NCBI RefSeq assembly: GCF_010994095.1
Contig: NZ_WJYO01000001.1
Coordinates: 930,001 to 994,000 of the forward strand
Length of the DNA stretch: 64,000 nt
DNA from: Mumia xiangluensis
Lineage (GTDB): Bacteria > Actinomycetota > Actinomycetes > Propionibacteriales > Nocardioidaceae
Direction of reading: 5' to 3'
Shown here piece by piece: positions 18,200-26,723 of the stretch. The position numbers and the translations under genes are program-made. Positions within the stretch are counted from its first letter, which is position 1. Each line of letters begins with the position of its first letter. The notes under the pieces were generated by a model. It saw only the letters and a program-made list of their open reading frames with translations. It ran no database searches and was not told where the DNA came from.

Positions 18200-20431
18200 T
18201 CAGCCGCGGCCGCCTCCGCCGCCGTTGCCACCACCGTTGCCGCCGCCGTTGCCACCGCCGCCGGCGGGGCCTGCGCCTCCGCCGTCGTTGCCGCCGCCAC
18301 CGCCACCGTTGCCGCCGCCGCCGCCACCGCCACCGCGGCCGGGGCGGTCGTCACCGCCGCCACCCTTCTTCTTCTTGGGCTCCTTCTTCGGCGCGAGCGG
18401 CGTGTCGGACGGCGCCGCGCCCAGGCTGCCCGGGGTGGAGAAGTTGGCGTACGGCAGGTCGTCCATGATCGCGCGCATCGTGTCGGCCCACATCGGGCCG
18501 GCCAGCGAGGAGCCGCCGACGGCGCTGAAGGAGATGTATTCACCGTTCAGGCTCTGGCCGGCCAGGGTCTTCCAGTGACCCTCCTTGTTGGCGCCGGCGA
18601 TCATCGACGAGGTCACGAGCTTGGGGGTGTAGCCCATGTACCAGACAGCGCGGTTGCTCTGCGTGGTGCCGGTCTTGGCTGCGGACGGCTTGTCGAGTGC
18701 GAGCGCCGCACCGAAGCCGCCGGGCGACTGGACGCCCCGCAGGATCTGGTTGACGGAGTCGGCCGCTGCCTCGGACATCACGCGTGTGCAGTCGGGCTTG
18801 TAGTCCTTGACCGTCTCGCCGGCGTTGTCGGTGATCAGCGTGATCGGCATCGGCTTGCAGTACTTGCCACGGGCCGGGAATGTCGCGTACGCGGCCGACA
18901 TGTCGAGCGGGCTGACGTCGATCGTGCCGAGCGTGAACGACGGGTAGGTGTCGTCGATGTCCGGCACGGGGATGCCCATCTTCGCGGCCATCTTGGTGGT
19001 CGCGCACAGGCCCACGAGGCGCTCGAGCTGCGCGAAGTAGGTGTTGACCGACTTCTGGAGGCCGTTGGTCATCGTGAACGCGCCGGCGCCGGTCGAGTTG
19101 CTCAGCTGCCAGGATCCGGCGCCCTGGCCGTCGCACTGGGAGAAGCCGCTGATGTTCATCGACTGCGGCGAGTTGAAGAACGTCCGCGTCGGGTAGCCCT
19201 TGTTCAGTGCTGCCGCGGCCGTGAACGCCTTGAAGGTCGAGCCCGCCTGGAAGCCGTTGGCGCCACCGAGAGACTTGGGCACGGTGTAGTTGATGTAGGT
19301 CTGGCCGGCCTTCTTGTCGTTGCCCATCGGCCGCGACTGCGACAGGGCGCGGACGGCGCCGCTGCCCGGGACGACGAGCGCCTGCGCGCCGATCGCGTTG
19401 TCGGTCGGTGCCACGCGACCGTGGACCGCCTTGTCCGCGGCGCGCTGGAACTTCGGCTCCAGCGTGGTCTTGATCGTGAGCCCGCCGGTCTCCAGCGTGT
19501 GGAGACGCTCGTCCCTGTCCTTGCCGAGCGACTTGTCCTGCAGCAGGTAGCGCTGGACGTAGTCGCAGAAGAACGGCGCCTTGGTGCTCACACACCCGTT
19601 GGCGAAGCGCGTGATCTTGAGGCCGAGCGGCTGCGTGACGGCCTTGGCCGCGGTCGCGCGCGAGATCAGGCCCTGGGCCTCCATCGCCGACAGCACGATG
19701 TTGCGACGGCGGAGTGCGTTCTCGGGGTAGGTCACCGGGTCGTACTCGACGGGGTTCTTCACCAGCCCGGCGAGCGTGGCGGCCTGCGTGACGTTGAGGT
19801 CGGCGGCGTCGACGGAGAAGTAGTGCTTGGCGGCCGCGCTGACGCCGTACGCGCCGTCGCCGAAGTAGGAGATGTTGAGGTAGTTCTCGAGGATCTGCTG
19901 CTTGCTGTGCTTCTCCTCGTACGACATCGCGTACTTGAGCTCACGGATCTTGCGGGCCGGCGTCACCTCGGTGGCCGCACGGCGCTCCTCGGGGGTGGCA
20001 GCCTGCTGGATCAGGATGTTCTTGACGAGCTGCTGCGTGAGCGACGAGCCGCCCTGGGTCTGCCCGGCGGTCGCGTTGTTGACCAGCGCTCGCACGGTGC
20101 CCTTGAAGTCGAGCGCGCCGTGCTCGAAGAACCGCGCGTCCTCGATGGAGACCACGGCCTGCTGCATGAGCGGCGAGATCTTCGACAGGGGGACGTCCTG
20201 GCGGTTCTGGGAGTAGAAGTACGTGATGAGCGACCCGTCGGAGGCGAGCACCTTGGAACGCTGGGGGATCGGGGTCTCGCGCAGCTCGAGCGGCAGCTCG
20301 TCGAATCCGCGCGCCATGCTGTTGGACGTGACGCCCACGAAGGCGGCGACCGGGATCGCGAGCCCGGCGACGAGCACACCAGCAAACAGGCTGAGCAGCG
20401 CCATGGAGCCGATCGCCCGCGCCGCCCCCAT
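18200..20431 (-). CDS. ponA2: Bifunctional class A penicillin-binding protein (PonA2-like)
   Basis: This 743-residue protein has a short cytoplasmic N-terminus, a membrane anchor at about residues 5-32, a glycosyltransferase domain (EDARFFEHGALD, GGSSLTQQLVKN) at about 65-240, and a transpeptidase domain with the active serine in GSTFK and the KTGT box. It polymerises and cross-links peptidoglycan at the outer membrane face. Instead of a PASTA domain it ends in a Lys/Pro segment and about 55 residues made almost only of Gly with Asn and Asp. The ATG at 20431 follows GAAGAAGG; an upstream ATG at 20467 is less likely. It diverges from wblA, as ponA2 and whiB4 do in mycobacteria. Confidence 0.92.
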   Translation of the reverse strand: MGAARAIGSMALLSLFAGVLVAGLAIPVAAFVGVTSNSMARGFDELPLELRETPIPQRSKVLASDGSLITYFYSQNRQDVPLSKISPLMQQAVVSIEDARFFEHGALDFKGTVRALVNNATAGQTQGGSSLTQQLVKNILIQQAATPEERRAATEVTPARKIRELKYAMSYEEKHSKQQILENYLNISYFGDGAYGVSAAAKHYFSVDAADLNVTQAATLAGLVKNPVEYDPVTYPENALRRRNIVLSAMEAQGLISRATAAKAVTQPLGLKITRFANGCVSTKAPFFCDYVQRYLLQDKSLGKDRDERLHTLETGGLTIKTTLEPKFQRAADKAVHGRVAPTDNAIGAQALVVPGSGAVRALSQSRPMGNDKKAGQTYINYTVPKSLGGANGFQAGSTFKAFTAAAALNKGYPTRTFFNSPQSMNISGFSQCDGQGAGSWQLSNSTGAGAFTMTNGLQKSVNTYFAQLERLVGLCATTKMAAKMGIPVPDIDDTYPSFTLGTIDVSPLDMSAAYATFPARGKYCKPMPITLITDNAGETVKDYKPDCTRVMSEAAADSVNQILRGVQSPGGFGAALALDKPSAAKTGTTQSNRAVWYMGYTPKLVTSSMIAGANKEGHWKTLAGQSLNGEYISFSAVGGSSLAGPMWADTMRAIMDDLPYANFSTPGSLGAAPSDTPLAPKKEPKKKKGGGGDDRPGRGGGGGGGGNGGGGGGNDGGGAGPAGGGGNGGGNGGGNGGGGGRG

Positions 20432-20580
20432 GCCTTCTTCGTCGCGTCGACGGGGCCCCAGAATCATGGGCCCCAGGGTACGGGAGTCCGGGCCCGGCAC
20501 CAAGAAATAGTTCGAAAGGACTATGGCGAACCATCCCTAGGGGCCTAGTCGATTGCCTGCGACACAGTCAGGCTAGGTGT

Positions 20581-20604
20581 ATCACCGATCGCTTCATCGG
20601 TGAT
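20581..20604. promoter_or_regulatory. Perfect inverted repeat in the wblA leader
   Basis: ATCACCGAT (20581-20589) and ATCGGTGAT (20596-20604) are exact inverted copies around a 6-nt loop, ending 24 nt before the wblA ATG and just ahead of its ribosome site. A promoter-like TAGGTG (about 20574-20579) lies directly upstream. It could be an operator or an RNA hairpin in the leader. Confidence 0.5.
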
Positions 20605-20628
20605 GACTTCTCGGGGAAGGTGTACGTG

Positions 20629-20925
20629 ATGACCTGGAACGAATCATGGACCACAGTGGCCGCATGCAAGGAATCCCAGGACGCGTTGTTCGTCAAGGGC
20701 GCGGAGCAGAACCGCGCCAAGCAGATGTGCCGCTCGTGCCCGGTCAAGGTCGAGTGCCTCGCTGAGGCGCTGGACAACGACATCGAGTGGGGCATCTGGG
20801 GCGGGATGACCGAGCGCGAGCGCCGTGCGCTCCTGCGCCGTCGCCCCAACGTCACGTCCTGGCGTTCGCTGCTCGAGACGGCTCGCGCCAGCGAGGACGG
20901 AGCCGACGGCCGCGTCGCCGTCTGA
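20629..20925 (+). CDS. wblA: WhiB-family iron-sulfur regulator, WblA/WhiB4 type
   Basis: The protein has 98 residues with the four [4Fe-4S]-binding cysteines at 13, 34, 37 and 43 (CRSCPVKVEC), the GIWGG turn at 55-59 and the basic segment RERRALLRRR. The stretch from DALFVKGAEQ to the end resembles mycobacterial WhiB4 and Streptomyces WblA rather than WhiB1 or WhiB7. The position between ponA2 and the ArsA-like genes supports this. These proteins act with sigma factors to control oxidative-stress and developmental genes. The ATG at 20629 follows GGGGAAGG; in-frame GTG codons at 20620 and 20626 are alternatives. Confidence 0.92.
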   Translation: MTWNESWTTVAACKESQDALFVKGAEQNRAKQMCRSCPVKVECLAEALDNDIEWGIWGGMTERERRALLRRRPNVTSWRSLLETARASEDGADGRVAV

Positions 20926-20983
20926 CGCGCCGCCCGCGCACGCTCGCGCCCCACACCCGCCGGAGCACCAGCGCCCCACACCC

Positions 20984-21028
20984 GCTGGTCGAGTAGCCCG
21001 GAGCGCCAGCGGAGGGCGTATCGAGACC
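20984..21028. repeat. Interspersed repeat, diverged copy
   Basis: The sequence GCTGGTCGAGTAGCCCGGAG followed by CGCCAGCGGAGGGCGTATCG and AGACC is a diverged form of the repeat at 18131 and 35631. It lies between the convergent wblA and ArsA-like genes, 5 nt beyond the stop of the latter. GCTGG and CCAGC inside it can pair as a small hairpin. Confidence 0.65.
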
Positions 21029-21032
21029 CCGG

Positions 21033-22244
21033 TCACACCCGGCTTGATGCCGCGGCGAGGCGTTCGCCGACCTCCGCGAGGCCGTCGAGGTCGTGCACGT
21101 CGGTCGCCAGCGACGCCAGCTCGACCCGGCGTACGCGCGGGTGCGCCGCGGCGAAGCCCTTCACGACGCGCCTCTCGCGCTCGGCGACGCGCTCGGCCCG
21201 TGCATGCACCTCCAAGAGGGAGGCGACGACCAGGTCGTCGGCGGTCGGTCGCGTACGCCCGCGGAGCCGGCGCGCGGCCCCGTGAGCGTCGTCGCCGTCC
21301 AGGGCGAAGGCCGGCACCGTCATCCGGTTGACCACGAGACCCGCCAGCGGCATCGCGTCCTGGCTGAGCCGCTCCACGAAGTAGGAGGCCTCCCGCATCG
21401 CGTCGGGTTCCGGGGACGCGATGACCAGGAACGCGGTCCCCTGGTCCTGAAGCAGTGCGAACGTCGCCTCGGCCCGTTGCCGGAACCCGCCGAACAAGGT
21501 GTCGAACGCCGCCACGAACGTCTGGACGTCGGTGAGGACCTGCGCCCCGAGCACCTTGTTGAGCGCCGACGTGATCATCCCGAACCCTGCTGAGAACAGC
21601 CGTGCCGGTCCACGTGCGGGCGCGAGGAGCAGCCGGATGAGCCGGCCGTCGAGCAGCGACGAGAGGCGTTCGGGCGCGTCCAGGAAGTCGAGCGCCGACC
21701 GTGAGGGCGGTGTGTCCACCACGATGAGGTCCCAGCGCCGTCCGTCGGCGCCGTCGGCGACGGCTTCGGCGTGGAGCTGGCCGAGCTTCTCCATCGCCAT
21801 GTACTCCTGCGTCCCCGCGAACGAGCTCGACAGGGCCACGTAGAACGGGTTGCCGAGGATCTGCGCCGCCTTCTCCGGCGAGGCGTGGGCGACGACGACC
21901 TCGTCGAAGGTCCGCTTCATGTCGAGCATCATCGCGTCGAGAGAGCCCCCGTCGGCCCCCGCGCCGGCAACCGGACGAGGGACGTTGTCGAGCGCGGTCA
22001 GCCCCAGCGACTGAGCGAGCCGGCGCGCCGGGTCGATCGTCAGGACGCAGACCTTGCGTCCGCGCTCGGCCGCACGCAGCGCGAGCGCGGCGGACGTGGT
22101 CGTCTTGCCGACACCTCCGGCACCGCAGCAGACGACGATCTCGATGGTGGGGTCGTCGATGATCGCGTCGACGTCGAGCACGGTCGCCGCATCGGCGGTC
22201 GTGGAGCCGCCGACCTGACGCGACCGCGTACGGCTCCGGCTCAT
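21033..22244 (-). CDS. ArsA/Get3-like ATPase, second subunit
   Basis: The protein has 403 residues with the deviant Walker A GAGGVGKTTT, switch I-type segment LTIDPARRLAQSLG and Walker B-like VVDTPPS. It corresponds by order and sequence type to M. tuberculosis Rv3680. The pair has been linked in mycobacteria to metabolic and glycerol/arsenical stress, not to an ArsB pump; no arsB-like membrane gene is present here. The first ATG overlaps the stop of the preceding ATPase gene by 4 nt (ATGA), indicating tight co-translation. Confidence 0.88.
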   Translation of the reverse strand: MSRSRTRSRQVGGSTTADAATVLDVDAIIDDPTIEIVVCCGAGGVGKTTTSAALALRAAERGRKVCVLTIDPARRLAQSLGLTALDNVPRPVAGAGADGGSLDAMMLDMKRTFDEVVVAHASPEKAAQILGNPFYVALSSSFAGTQEYMAMEKLGQLHAEAVADGADGRRWDLIVVDTPPSRSALDFLDAPERLSSLLDGRLIRLLLAPARGPARLFSAGFGMITSALNKVLGAQVLTDVQTFVAAFDTLFGGFRQRAEATFALLQDQGTAFLVIASPEPDAMREASYFVERLSQDAMPLAGLVVNRMTVPAFALDGDDAHGAARRLRGRTRPTADDLVVASLLEVHARAERVAERERRVVKGFAAAHPRVRRVELASLATDVHDLDGLAEVGERLAAASSRV

Positions 22245-23212
22245 CGGACCCCGCCTTCCACGAGGCGCCCGCCCAGGTCGTACAGGCCGCCGAGGTCGAC
22301 GCCGTCCTCCAGGTGCGGGAGCTCGACGACGGGTGCGCCCGCCTCGGTCAGCACGGCGCGCTGGTGGGACTGCAGGCGCTGGCGCGCGACGTGCGCGTGG
22401 CCCTCGAGGAGCAGGCCCTCGGCCGCGGACGGACCGAGCTCGTCCTCGACCCGCGCCAGGCTCTTCGCGACGGCGGCCGGCGTGAGTGCGCCGGAGGCGA
22501 CGCGTTCGGCGGCGGCATCGTCCAACGGGGAGGGCAGGACCTGGTTGACGATCACGTGCCCGACCCCGAGGGTGGCGGCGTTCAGGTCGTTGATCGCGTC
22601 CATCGTCTCCTGCACGGGCATCTCCTCGAGCAGCGTGACGAGGTGCACGGCGGTGCGCTGCGACCGCATCATCGTCATGATCGAGTCGGCCTGGCGGCGT
22701 ACGGGTCCGACCTTCGCGAGGCCCGCGACCTCCTCGTTGACGTTGAGGAACCGCGTGATCCGGCCGGTCGGCGGAGCATCGAGCACGACCGCGTCATAGG
22801 TGTAGGCGCCGGCCTCATCGCGGCGGCGTACGGCCTCGTAGACCTTGCCGGTCAGCAGCACGTCGCGGACCCCCGGCGCGATCGTCGTCGCGAAGTCGAT
22901 CACCCCGAACCGGTCGAGCGCCTTGCCCGCGCGGCCCAGCCGGTAGAACATCGCGAGGTACTCGAGGAGCGCCTCCTCGGCGTCGATCGCGAGCGCGTAG
23001 ACCGCGCCGTCATCGGTGGCAGCCACCTGCCGCTCCTCGTACGGCAGGGGCGGGACGTCGAAGAGCTGGGCGATGCCCTGCCTGCCCTCGACCTCGCACA
23101 GCAGCACGGTGCGACCTTGGGCGGCCAGGCCGAGCGCGAGCGCGGCGGCGACGGTGCTCTTGCCCGTCCCGCCCTTGCCTGTCACGACGTGGAGTCGCTT
23201 CTCGCCAGCCAC
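22241..23212 (-). CDS. ArsA/Get3-like ATPase, first subunit
   Basis: This protein of about 323 residues starts directly with a P-loop: VAGEKRLHVV then TGKGGTGKST. It also has the ArsA-type VLDAPPTGRITRFL segment. It pairs with the overlapping downstream ATPase and corresponds to Rv3679 in the conserved order. Such pairs may form a heterodimer. GTG 23212 is chosen because it gives the family N-terminus and leaves room for the divergent small gene at 23264; no clear ribosome site is seen. Confidence 0.85.
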   Translation of the reverse strand: MAGEKRLHVVTGKGGTGKSTVAAALALGLAAQGRTVLLCEVEGRQGIAQLFDVPPLPYEERQVAATDDGAVYALAIDAEEALLEYLAMFYRLGRAGKALDRFGVIDFATTIAPGVRDVLLTGKVYEAVRRRDEAGAYTYDAVVLDAPPTGRITRFLNVNEEVAGLAKVGPVRRQADSIMTMMRSQRTAVHLVTLLEEMPVQETMDAINDLNAATLGVGHVIVNQVLPSPLDDAAAERVASGALTPAAVAKSLARVEDELGPSAAEGLLLEGHAHVARQRLQSHQRAVLTEAGAPVVELPHLEDGVDLGGLYDLGGRLVEGGVR

Positions 23213-23263
23213 GATGTCGAGCGTAGAGGGTGGGTCGTGAGCAGGTACGGATACAGTCGATCC

Positions 23264-23425
23264 ATGACGCAGTGGGAGTATCTGACAGCACCGGTCCTCG
23301 TGCACTCGACGAAGGCGATCCTCGACAACTTCGGTCGGGATGGCTGGGAGCTCGTGCAGATCGTGCCGGGAATGAACCCCGAGAACCTCGTGGCGTACTT
23401 CAAGCGCCCGGTCGAGGGATCCTGA
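23264..23425 (+). CDS. DUF4177-domain small protein
   Basis: The protein has 53 residues, MTQWEYLTAP at the start and GWELVQIVPG in the middle, the two hallmarks of DUF4177. Its stop shares a base with the RidA-family start, so the two are co-translated. A similar small gene lies at this position in mycobacteria (Rv3678A, from memory). Function is unknown. Confidence 0.85.
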   Translation: MTQWEYLTAPVLVHSTKAILDNFGRDGWELVQIVPGMNPENLVAYFKRPVEGS

Positions 23426-23892
23426 TGTCGACCCCGGCGGAGAACCTCGCCGCGCTCGGTCTGACCCTGCCGGAGGTCGTACCCCCCGTCGCGGCCTACC
23501 TGCCCGCGGTGCGCACCGGGTCGTACGTCTACACGTCCGGGCAGCTGCCGATGCGTGACGGCGCGCTCATCAGCACCGGCAAGGTCGGTGCGGACGTCAC
23601 CGCCGAGGAGGCCCAGGAGTGCGCCCGCCTGTGCGCGCTCAACGCGCTGGCCGCCGTCGCCTCGCTGGTCGACGGTGACCTCACGCGCGTCGCGCGGGTC
23701 GTCAAGGCCGTCGTCTTCGTCGCCAGCACGCCCGACTTCACCGGCCAGCCCACGGTCGCCAACGGCGCCAGCGAGCTCCTCGGAGCCGTGTTCGGCGACG
23801 CAGGCGTCCACGCCCGCAGCGCCGTCGGCGTCAGCGTGCTGCCGCTCGACGCACCAGTGGAGGTCGAGGTCATCGTCGAGCTGACGGCATGA
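23425..23892 (+). CDS. RidA/YjgF-family protein
   Basis: The protein has 155 residues with the RidA fold: SGQLPMRDG, a long helix with CARLCALNALAAVASLV, and VFVAS. RidA proteins hydrolyse reactive enamine/imine intermediates made by PLP enzymes. It sits in a run of overlapping genes (DUF4177, RidA, NUDIX, metallo-beta-lactamase) and corresponds to Rv3678c in the conserved order. Whether this member has the catalytic arginine is not clear from inspection. Confidence 0.88.
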   Translation: MSTPAENLAALGLTLPEVVPPVAAYLPAVRTGSYVYTSGQLPMRDGALISTGKVGADVTAEEAQECARLCALNALAAVASLVDGDLTRVARVVKAVVFVASTPDFTGQPTVANGASELLGAVFGDAGVHARSAVGVSVLPLDAPVEVEVIVELTA

Positions 23893-24704
23893 CGATGCGC
23901 GTGCCGATGCCGCCGTCGATCGCCGAGCACGCCGGTCGGCAGGCTGAGGCGTCGACGCCGCGCGATGCTGCGACGGTCGTGCTCCTGCGCGACGGCGCCG
24001 AGGGCGTCGAAGCGTATCTCCTGCGGCGGCAGCGGTCGATGGCGTTCGCGCCCGGCATGTACGTCTTCCCCGGCGGTGGCGTGGATCCTCGCGACTCCGA
24101 CACCGACGTCGCGTGGGCGGGACCGGCACCGCAGGAGTGGGCCGACAGGTGGGGCTGCTCGACCGACGTGGCTCGTGCACTGGTGTGCGCGGCGGTGCGC
24201 GAGACGTACGAGGAGTCCGGCGTCCTGCTCGCCGGCCCCGACGCCGAGACGGTCGTCGGCGACACCAGCGGCGCTGACTGGCAGGCCGACCGCCTGGCGC
24301 TGGAGGCGCACACGCTCGCGTTCTCCGACTTCCTGCGCCGTCGGTCCCTCGTGCTGCGTACCGACCTGCTCGGCGCGTGGGCCCACTGGATCACGCCCGG
24401 CTTCGAGCCGCGGCGCTTCGACACCCGGTTCTTCGTCGCCGTGCTGCCGCGGGGACAGCGGGTCGGCCACCTCGCCTCCGAGGCGGACCACGCCTCGTGG
24501 ATGCCTTTGAGCGCCGCGCTCGCGTCCGTGGACGCCGGCGACATGGCGATGCTGCCTCCGACATCGGTCACGTGCCGCGAGCTGGCGGCGCTCCCGTCGG
24601 CGGCCTCCGCGCTCGAGGTGGCGCCGACACGGCGTATCGTGCCGGTCGAGCCCCGGCTGGTCGAGGTCGACGGCACCTACTACCTGGAGACGGAGCTGCC
24701 GTGA
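23889..24704 (+). CDS. NUDIX hydrolase
   Basis: The protein has 271 residues. The NUDIX box is split by an insertion: GGGVDPRDSD is followed about 35 residues later by RETYEESGVLL, which supplies the metal-binding REx2EE-type residues. Such long-insert forms occur among actinobacterial NUDIX19-like proteins. The substrate is unknown. The ATG overlaps the RidA stop (ATGA) and its own stop overlaps the next GTG. Confidence 0.85.
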   Translation: MTMRVPMPPSIAEHAGRQAEASTPRDAATVVLLRDGAEGVEAYLLRRQRSMAFAPGMYVFPGGGVDPRDSDTDVAWAGPAPQEWADRWGCSTDVARALVCAAVRETYEESGVLLAGPDAETVVGDTSGADWQADRLALEAHTLAFSDFLRRRSLVLRTDLLGAWAHWITPGFEPRRFDTRFFVAVLPRGQRVGHLASEADHASWMPLSAALASVDAGDMAMLPPTSVTCRELAALPSAASALEVAPTRRIVPVEPRLVEVDGTYYLETELP

Positions 24705-25501
24705 CGGAACGGTTCGACGGTGGGGTCGTCAGCGAGTGGGCCAGCTGCGTCCGCGAGGACAACCCGGGGCACATGACGCTCGACGGGACCAACACGTGGA
24801 TCCTGCGGGCACCGGACGAGCAGGGGCGCGCGTCCGGAGCACGCTCGATCGTGGTCGACCCGGGTGAGCTCGACGAGCCCCACCTGCGTCGCGTGCTCGA
24901 GATGGCCGCGCCCGTGGCGGTCGTGCTGCTGACGCATCGCCACCACGACCACACCGAGGGTGCCGAGCGGTTCGCCGAGCTCGCGGCTGCCCCCGTACGC
25001 GCGGTCGACCCGGCACTGTGCCTCGACGCGGACCCGCTGGTCGACGGCGAGACGATCGAGGTCGACGGCGTCCGGCTCGAGGTGCTGGCGTCGCCGGGAC
25101 ACACCACCGACTCGGTCTCGTTCCTGCTCCGCGACGACGCCGCGCTGCTGTCGGGTGACACGGTCTTGGGGCGCGGGACGACGGTCGTCGCGCATCCCGA
25201 CGGCGCGCTCGGCCCGTACCTCGACTCCCTGCGCACGCTGCGTGCGGCGGTCGACTCGGTCGAGGGCACCGTGCGGCTGTATCCGGGGCACGGACCGGTC
25301 CTGGCGGATGCTGGGGCCGTCATCGACGGCTACCTCGCGCACCGTGAGGAGCGCCTGACCCAGGTGCGCGAGGCGCTGGACGCCGGCGCGGAGTCGGCCG
25401 ACGACGTCGTACGCACCGTGTATGCGGACGTGGATCCGATCCTGTGGCCGGCCGCGACCCTGTCGGTGCGGGCGCAGCTCGAGTACCTCCGCACCACCTG
25501 A
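24701..25501 (+). CDS. Metallo-beta-lactamase-fold hydrolase
   Basis: The protein has 266 residues with the metal-binding motif THRHHDH, then SPGHTTDS, SGD and PGHGP, the order of glyoxalase-II/LACTB2-type hydrolases. The C-terminal helical part fits LACTB2-like proteins, some of which are RNases or thioester hydrolases. It corresponds to Rv3677c, normally next to crp; here a repeat-flanked cassette lies between. Confidence 0.88.
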   Translation: MTERFDGGVVSEWASCVREDNPGHMTLDGTNTWILRAPDEQGRASGARSIVVDPGELDEPHLRRVLEMAAPVAVVLLTHRHHDHTEGAERFAELAAAPVRAVDPALCLDADPLVDGETIEVDGVRLEVLASPGHTTDSVSFLLRDDAALLSGDTVLGRGTTVVAHPDGALGPYLDSLRTLRAAVDSVEGTVRLYPGHGPVLADAGAVIDGYLAHREERLTQVREALDAGAESADDVVRTVYADVDPILWPAATLSVRAQLEYLRTT

Positions 25502-25503
25502 CC

Positions 25504-25629
25504 GCTCGCGAGTCACCCTTCCCCGCTCGCGAGTCACCCTTCCCCGCTCGCGAGTCACCGTTCCGTGCCCGCGAGTCACCCTTCCCCGCTCGCGAGTCAC
25601 CGTTCCGTGCCCGCGAGTCACCATGTCCG
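25504..25629 (-). repeat. 21-bp tandem array, left flank of the nuclease cassette
   Basis: Six head-to-tail 21-bp units start at 25504, 25525, 25546, 25567, 25588 and 25609. Each holds GCTCGCGAGTCAC or GCCCGCGAGTCAC followed by CTTCCCC or GTTCCGT. The array begins 2 nt after the metallo-beta-lactamase stop, and the sixth unit contains the stop codon of the nuclease-like gene. On the minus strand each unit reads GTGACTCGCGAGC or GTGACTCGCGGGC, the same core as the array at 26612 in opposite orientation. Confidence 0.9.
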
Positions 25630-26535
25630 CGGGCGTGGTGACATGCCGAGCAGCGTGCCGAGCTCGTACTCGAACGCGGGATCGGTCCCGAAGATGCGTT
25701 CGCGCGTGCCGATCACGAAGCGCCAGCCGTACCGGCGCTCGAAGTAGCCGCGCCGCTCGCTGTCGTGATCCGTGTCGTCGTCGGTCGTGTGGTGCTCGCG
25801 ACCGTCGTACTCGCTCGCGATCAGCAAGTGGCGGTATCCGAGGTCGAAGTAGCGGTCGCGGCCCCACTCGTCGAGCACATGGATCTGTGTCTTCGGACGC
25901 GGGAAGCCGGCGTCGATCACCCGCAGCCTCTGCCACGACTCTCCCGGCGACGCTGCTCCCGGATCGATCAGGCCGACGAGTTCTCGGGCCTGCGGTGCTC
26001 CACGGAACCCGTTGAGCGCCATCACGTAGTCGTACAGGTGGGCCGGCTCGTACAACTCCGCTCGCAGCATCCCGTCGGCGGCAGCGAGTGCGTACGGTCG
26101 CCACATCCTGCGCAGCAGGTCCGAGGCCGTACGGACCGGCGTCGTGACGAGGATCCCCTCGAACTCGGTGACGTCCGTGTCCGGGAGGATCGCCTGGCGA
26201 CAGGAGACGCCCGGGGCTCGCACGCGACTCTGCCCGTGGGGCACGACCAGCGTCGGTGTCAGGAGGTGGCGATCGCTGGGCCGGAAGGAGTCGACTCCCC
26301 ACAGCCAGGAGGCGAAGCAGTCACTGACGATCGCGTGCGGCGGGGTGACGAGGCGTACGGCGCGGAGCCGGAGGATCCGGGTGTCAGGGACGGCCGCGTC
26401 AACGTACACGTGCTTGAAGACCGGTCGAACACGCTTCTCGTTGATCGCTCGACGCAACGCGTGATCGCTCGAGAAGCCGACCGCGGCGTAGTCACGGCTG
26501 AAGAAGGGGCGTCCTTCGTTGAGGGGATCGGGCAT
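25618..26535 (-). CDS. DUF559-like endonuclease-fold protein with AbiEi-like N-terminus
   Basis: The protein has 305 residues. The N-terminal half looks like a winged-helix/AbiEi-type region (FSSDHALRRAINEKRVRPVF, then VTTPVRTASDLLRR). The C-terminal part has the Vsr/DUF559-like nuclease pattern EYDGREHH, then D...R..Y and RYGWRFV. Such proteins are common orphan genes in actinobacteria with no known activity. It is bracketed by inverted 21-bp repeat arrays and inserted between two genes that are neighbours elsewhere. The start ATG 26535 follows GATGGGCGG; a longer reading frame upstream is only the repeat array translated. Confidence 0.7.
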   Translation of the reverse strand: MPDPLNEGRPFFSRDYAAVGFSSDHALRRAINEKRVRPVFKHVYVDAAVPDTRILRLRAVRLVTPPHAIVSDCFASWLWGVDSFRPSDRHLLTPTLVVPHGQSRVRAPGVSCRQAILPDTDVTEFEGILVTTPVRTASDLLRRMWRPYALAAADGMLRAELYEPAHLYDYVMALNGFRGAPQARELVGLIDPGAASPGESWQRLRVIDAGFPRPKTQIHVLDEWGRDRYFDLGYRHLLIASEYDGREHHTTDDDTDHDSERRGYFERRYGWRFVIGTRERIFGTDPAFEYELGTLLGMSPRPRTW

Positions 26536-26611
26536 CCGCCCATCGAAGCGTCGACGCCACCATCGCCGTGCGCGCCGTCCACAGGGACGCCGGAGGTTCC
26601 CGCATCCACAG

Positions 26612-26716
26612 GCCGCGACTCGCGGGGCGGGAGCCGCGACTCGCGGGGCGGGGGCCGCGACTCGCGAGGCGGGAGCGGTGACTCGCGAGGCGGGAGCGGT
26701 GACTCGCGAGCGGGAA
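26612..26716 (+). repeat. 21-bp tandem array, right flank of the nuclease cassette
   Basis: Five 21-bp units start at 26612, 26633, 26654, 26675 and 26696. They share GCCGCGACTCGCGGGGCGGG or GCGGTGACTCGCGAGGCGGG and become closer to the left-array core toward crp. They read in the opposite direction to the array at 25504, so the arrays are inverted relative to each other. The array ends 7 nt before the crp stop. Confidence 0.9.
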
Positions 26717-26723
26717 AGGGGGG

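Noticed and set aside
21033-23212. Arsenite export operon
   Set aside because: ArsA-like ATPases are present, but no arsB, arsC or arsR lies nearby, and the mycobacterial counterparts are not arsenite pumps.
25504-26716. CRISPR array
   Set aside because: The 21-bp units are directly adjacent without unique spacers and no cas genes are present.
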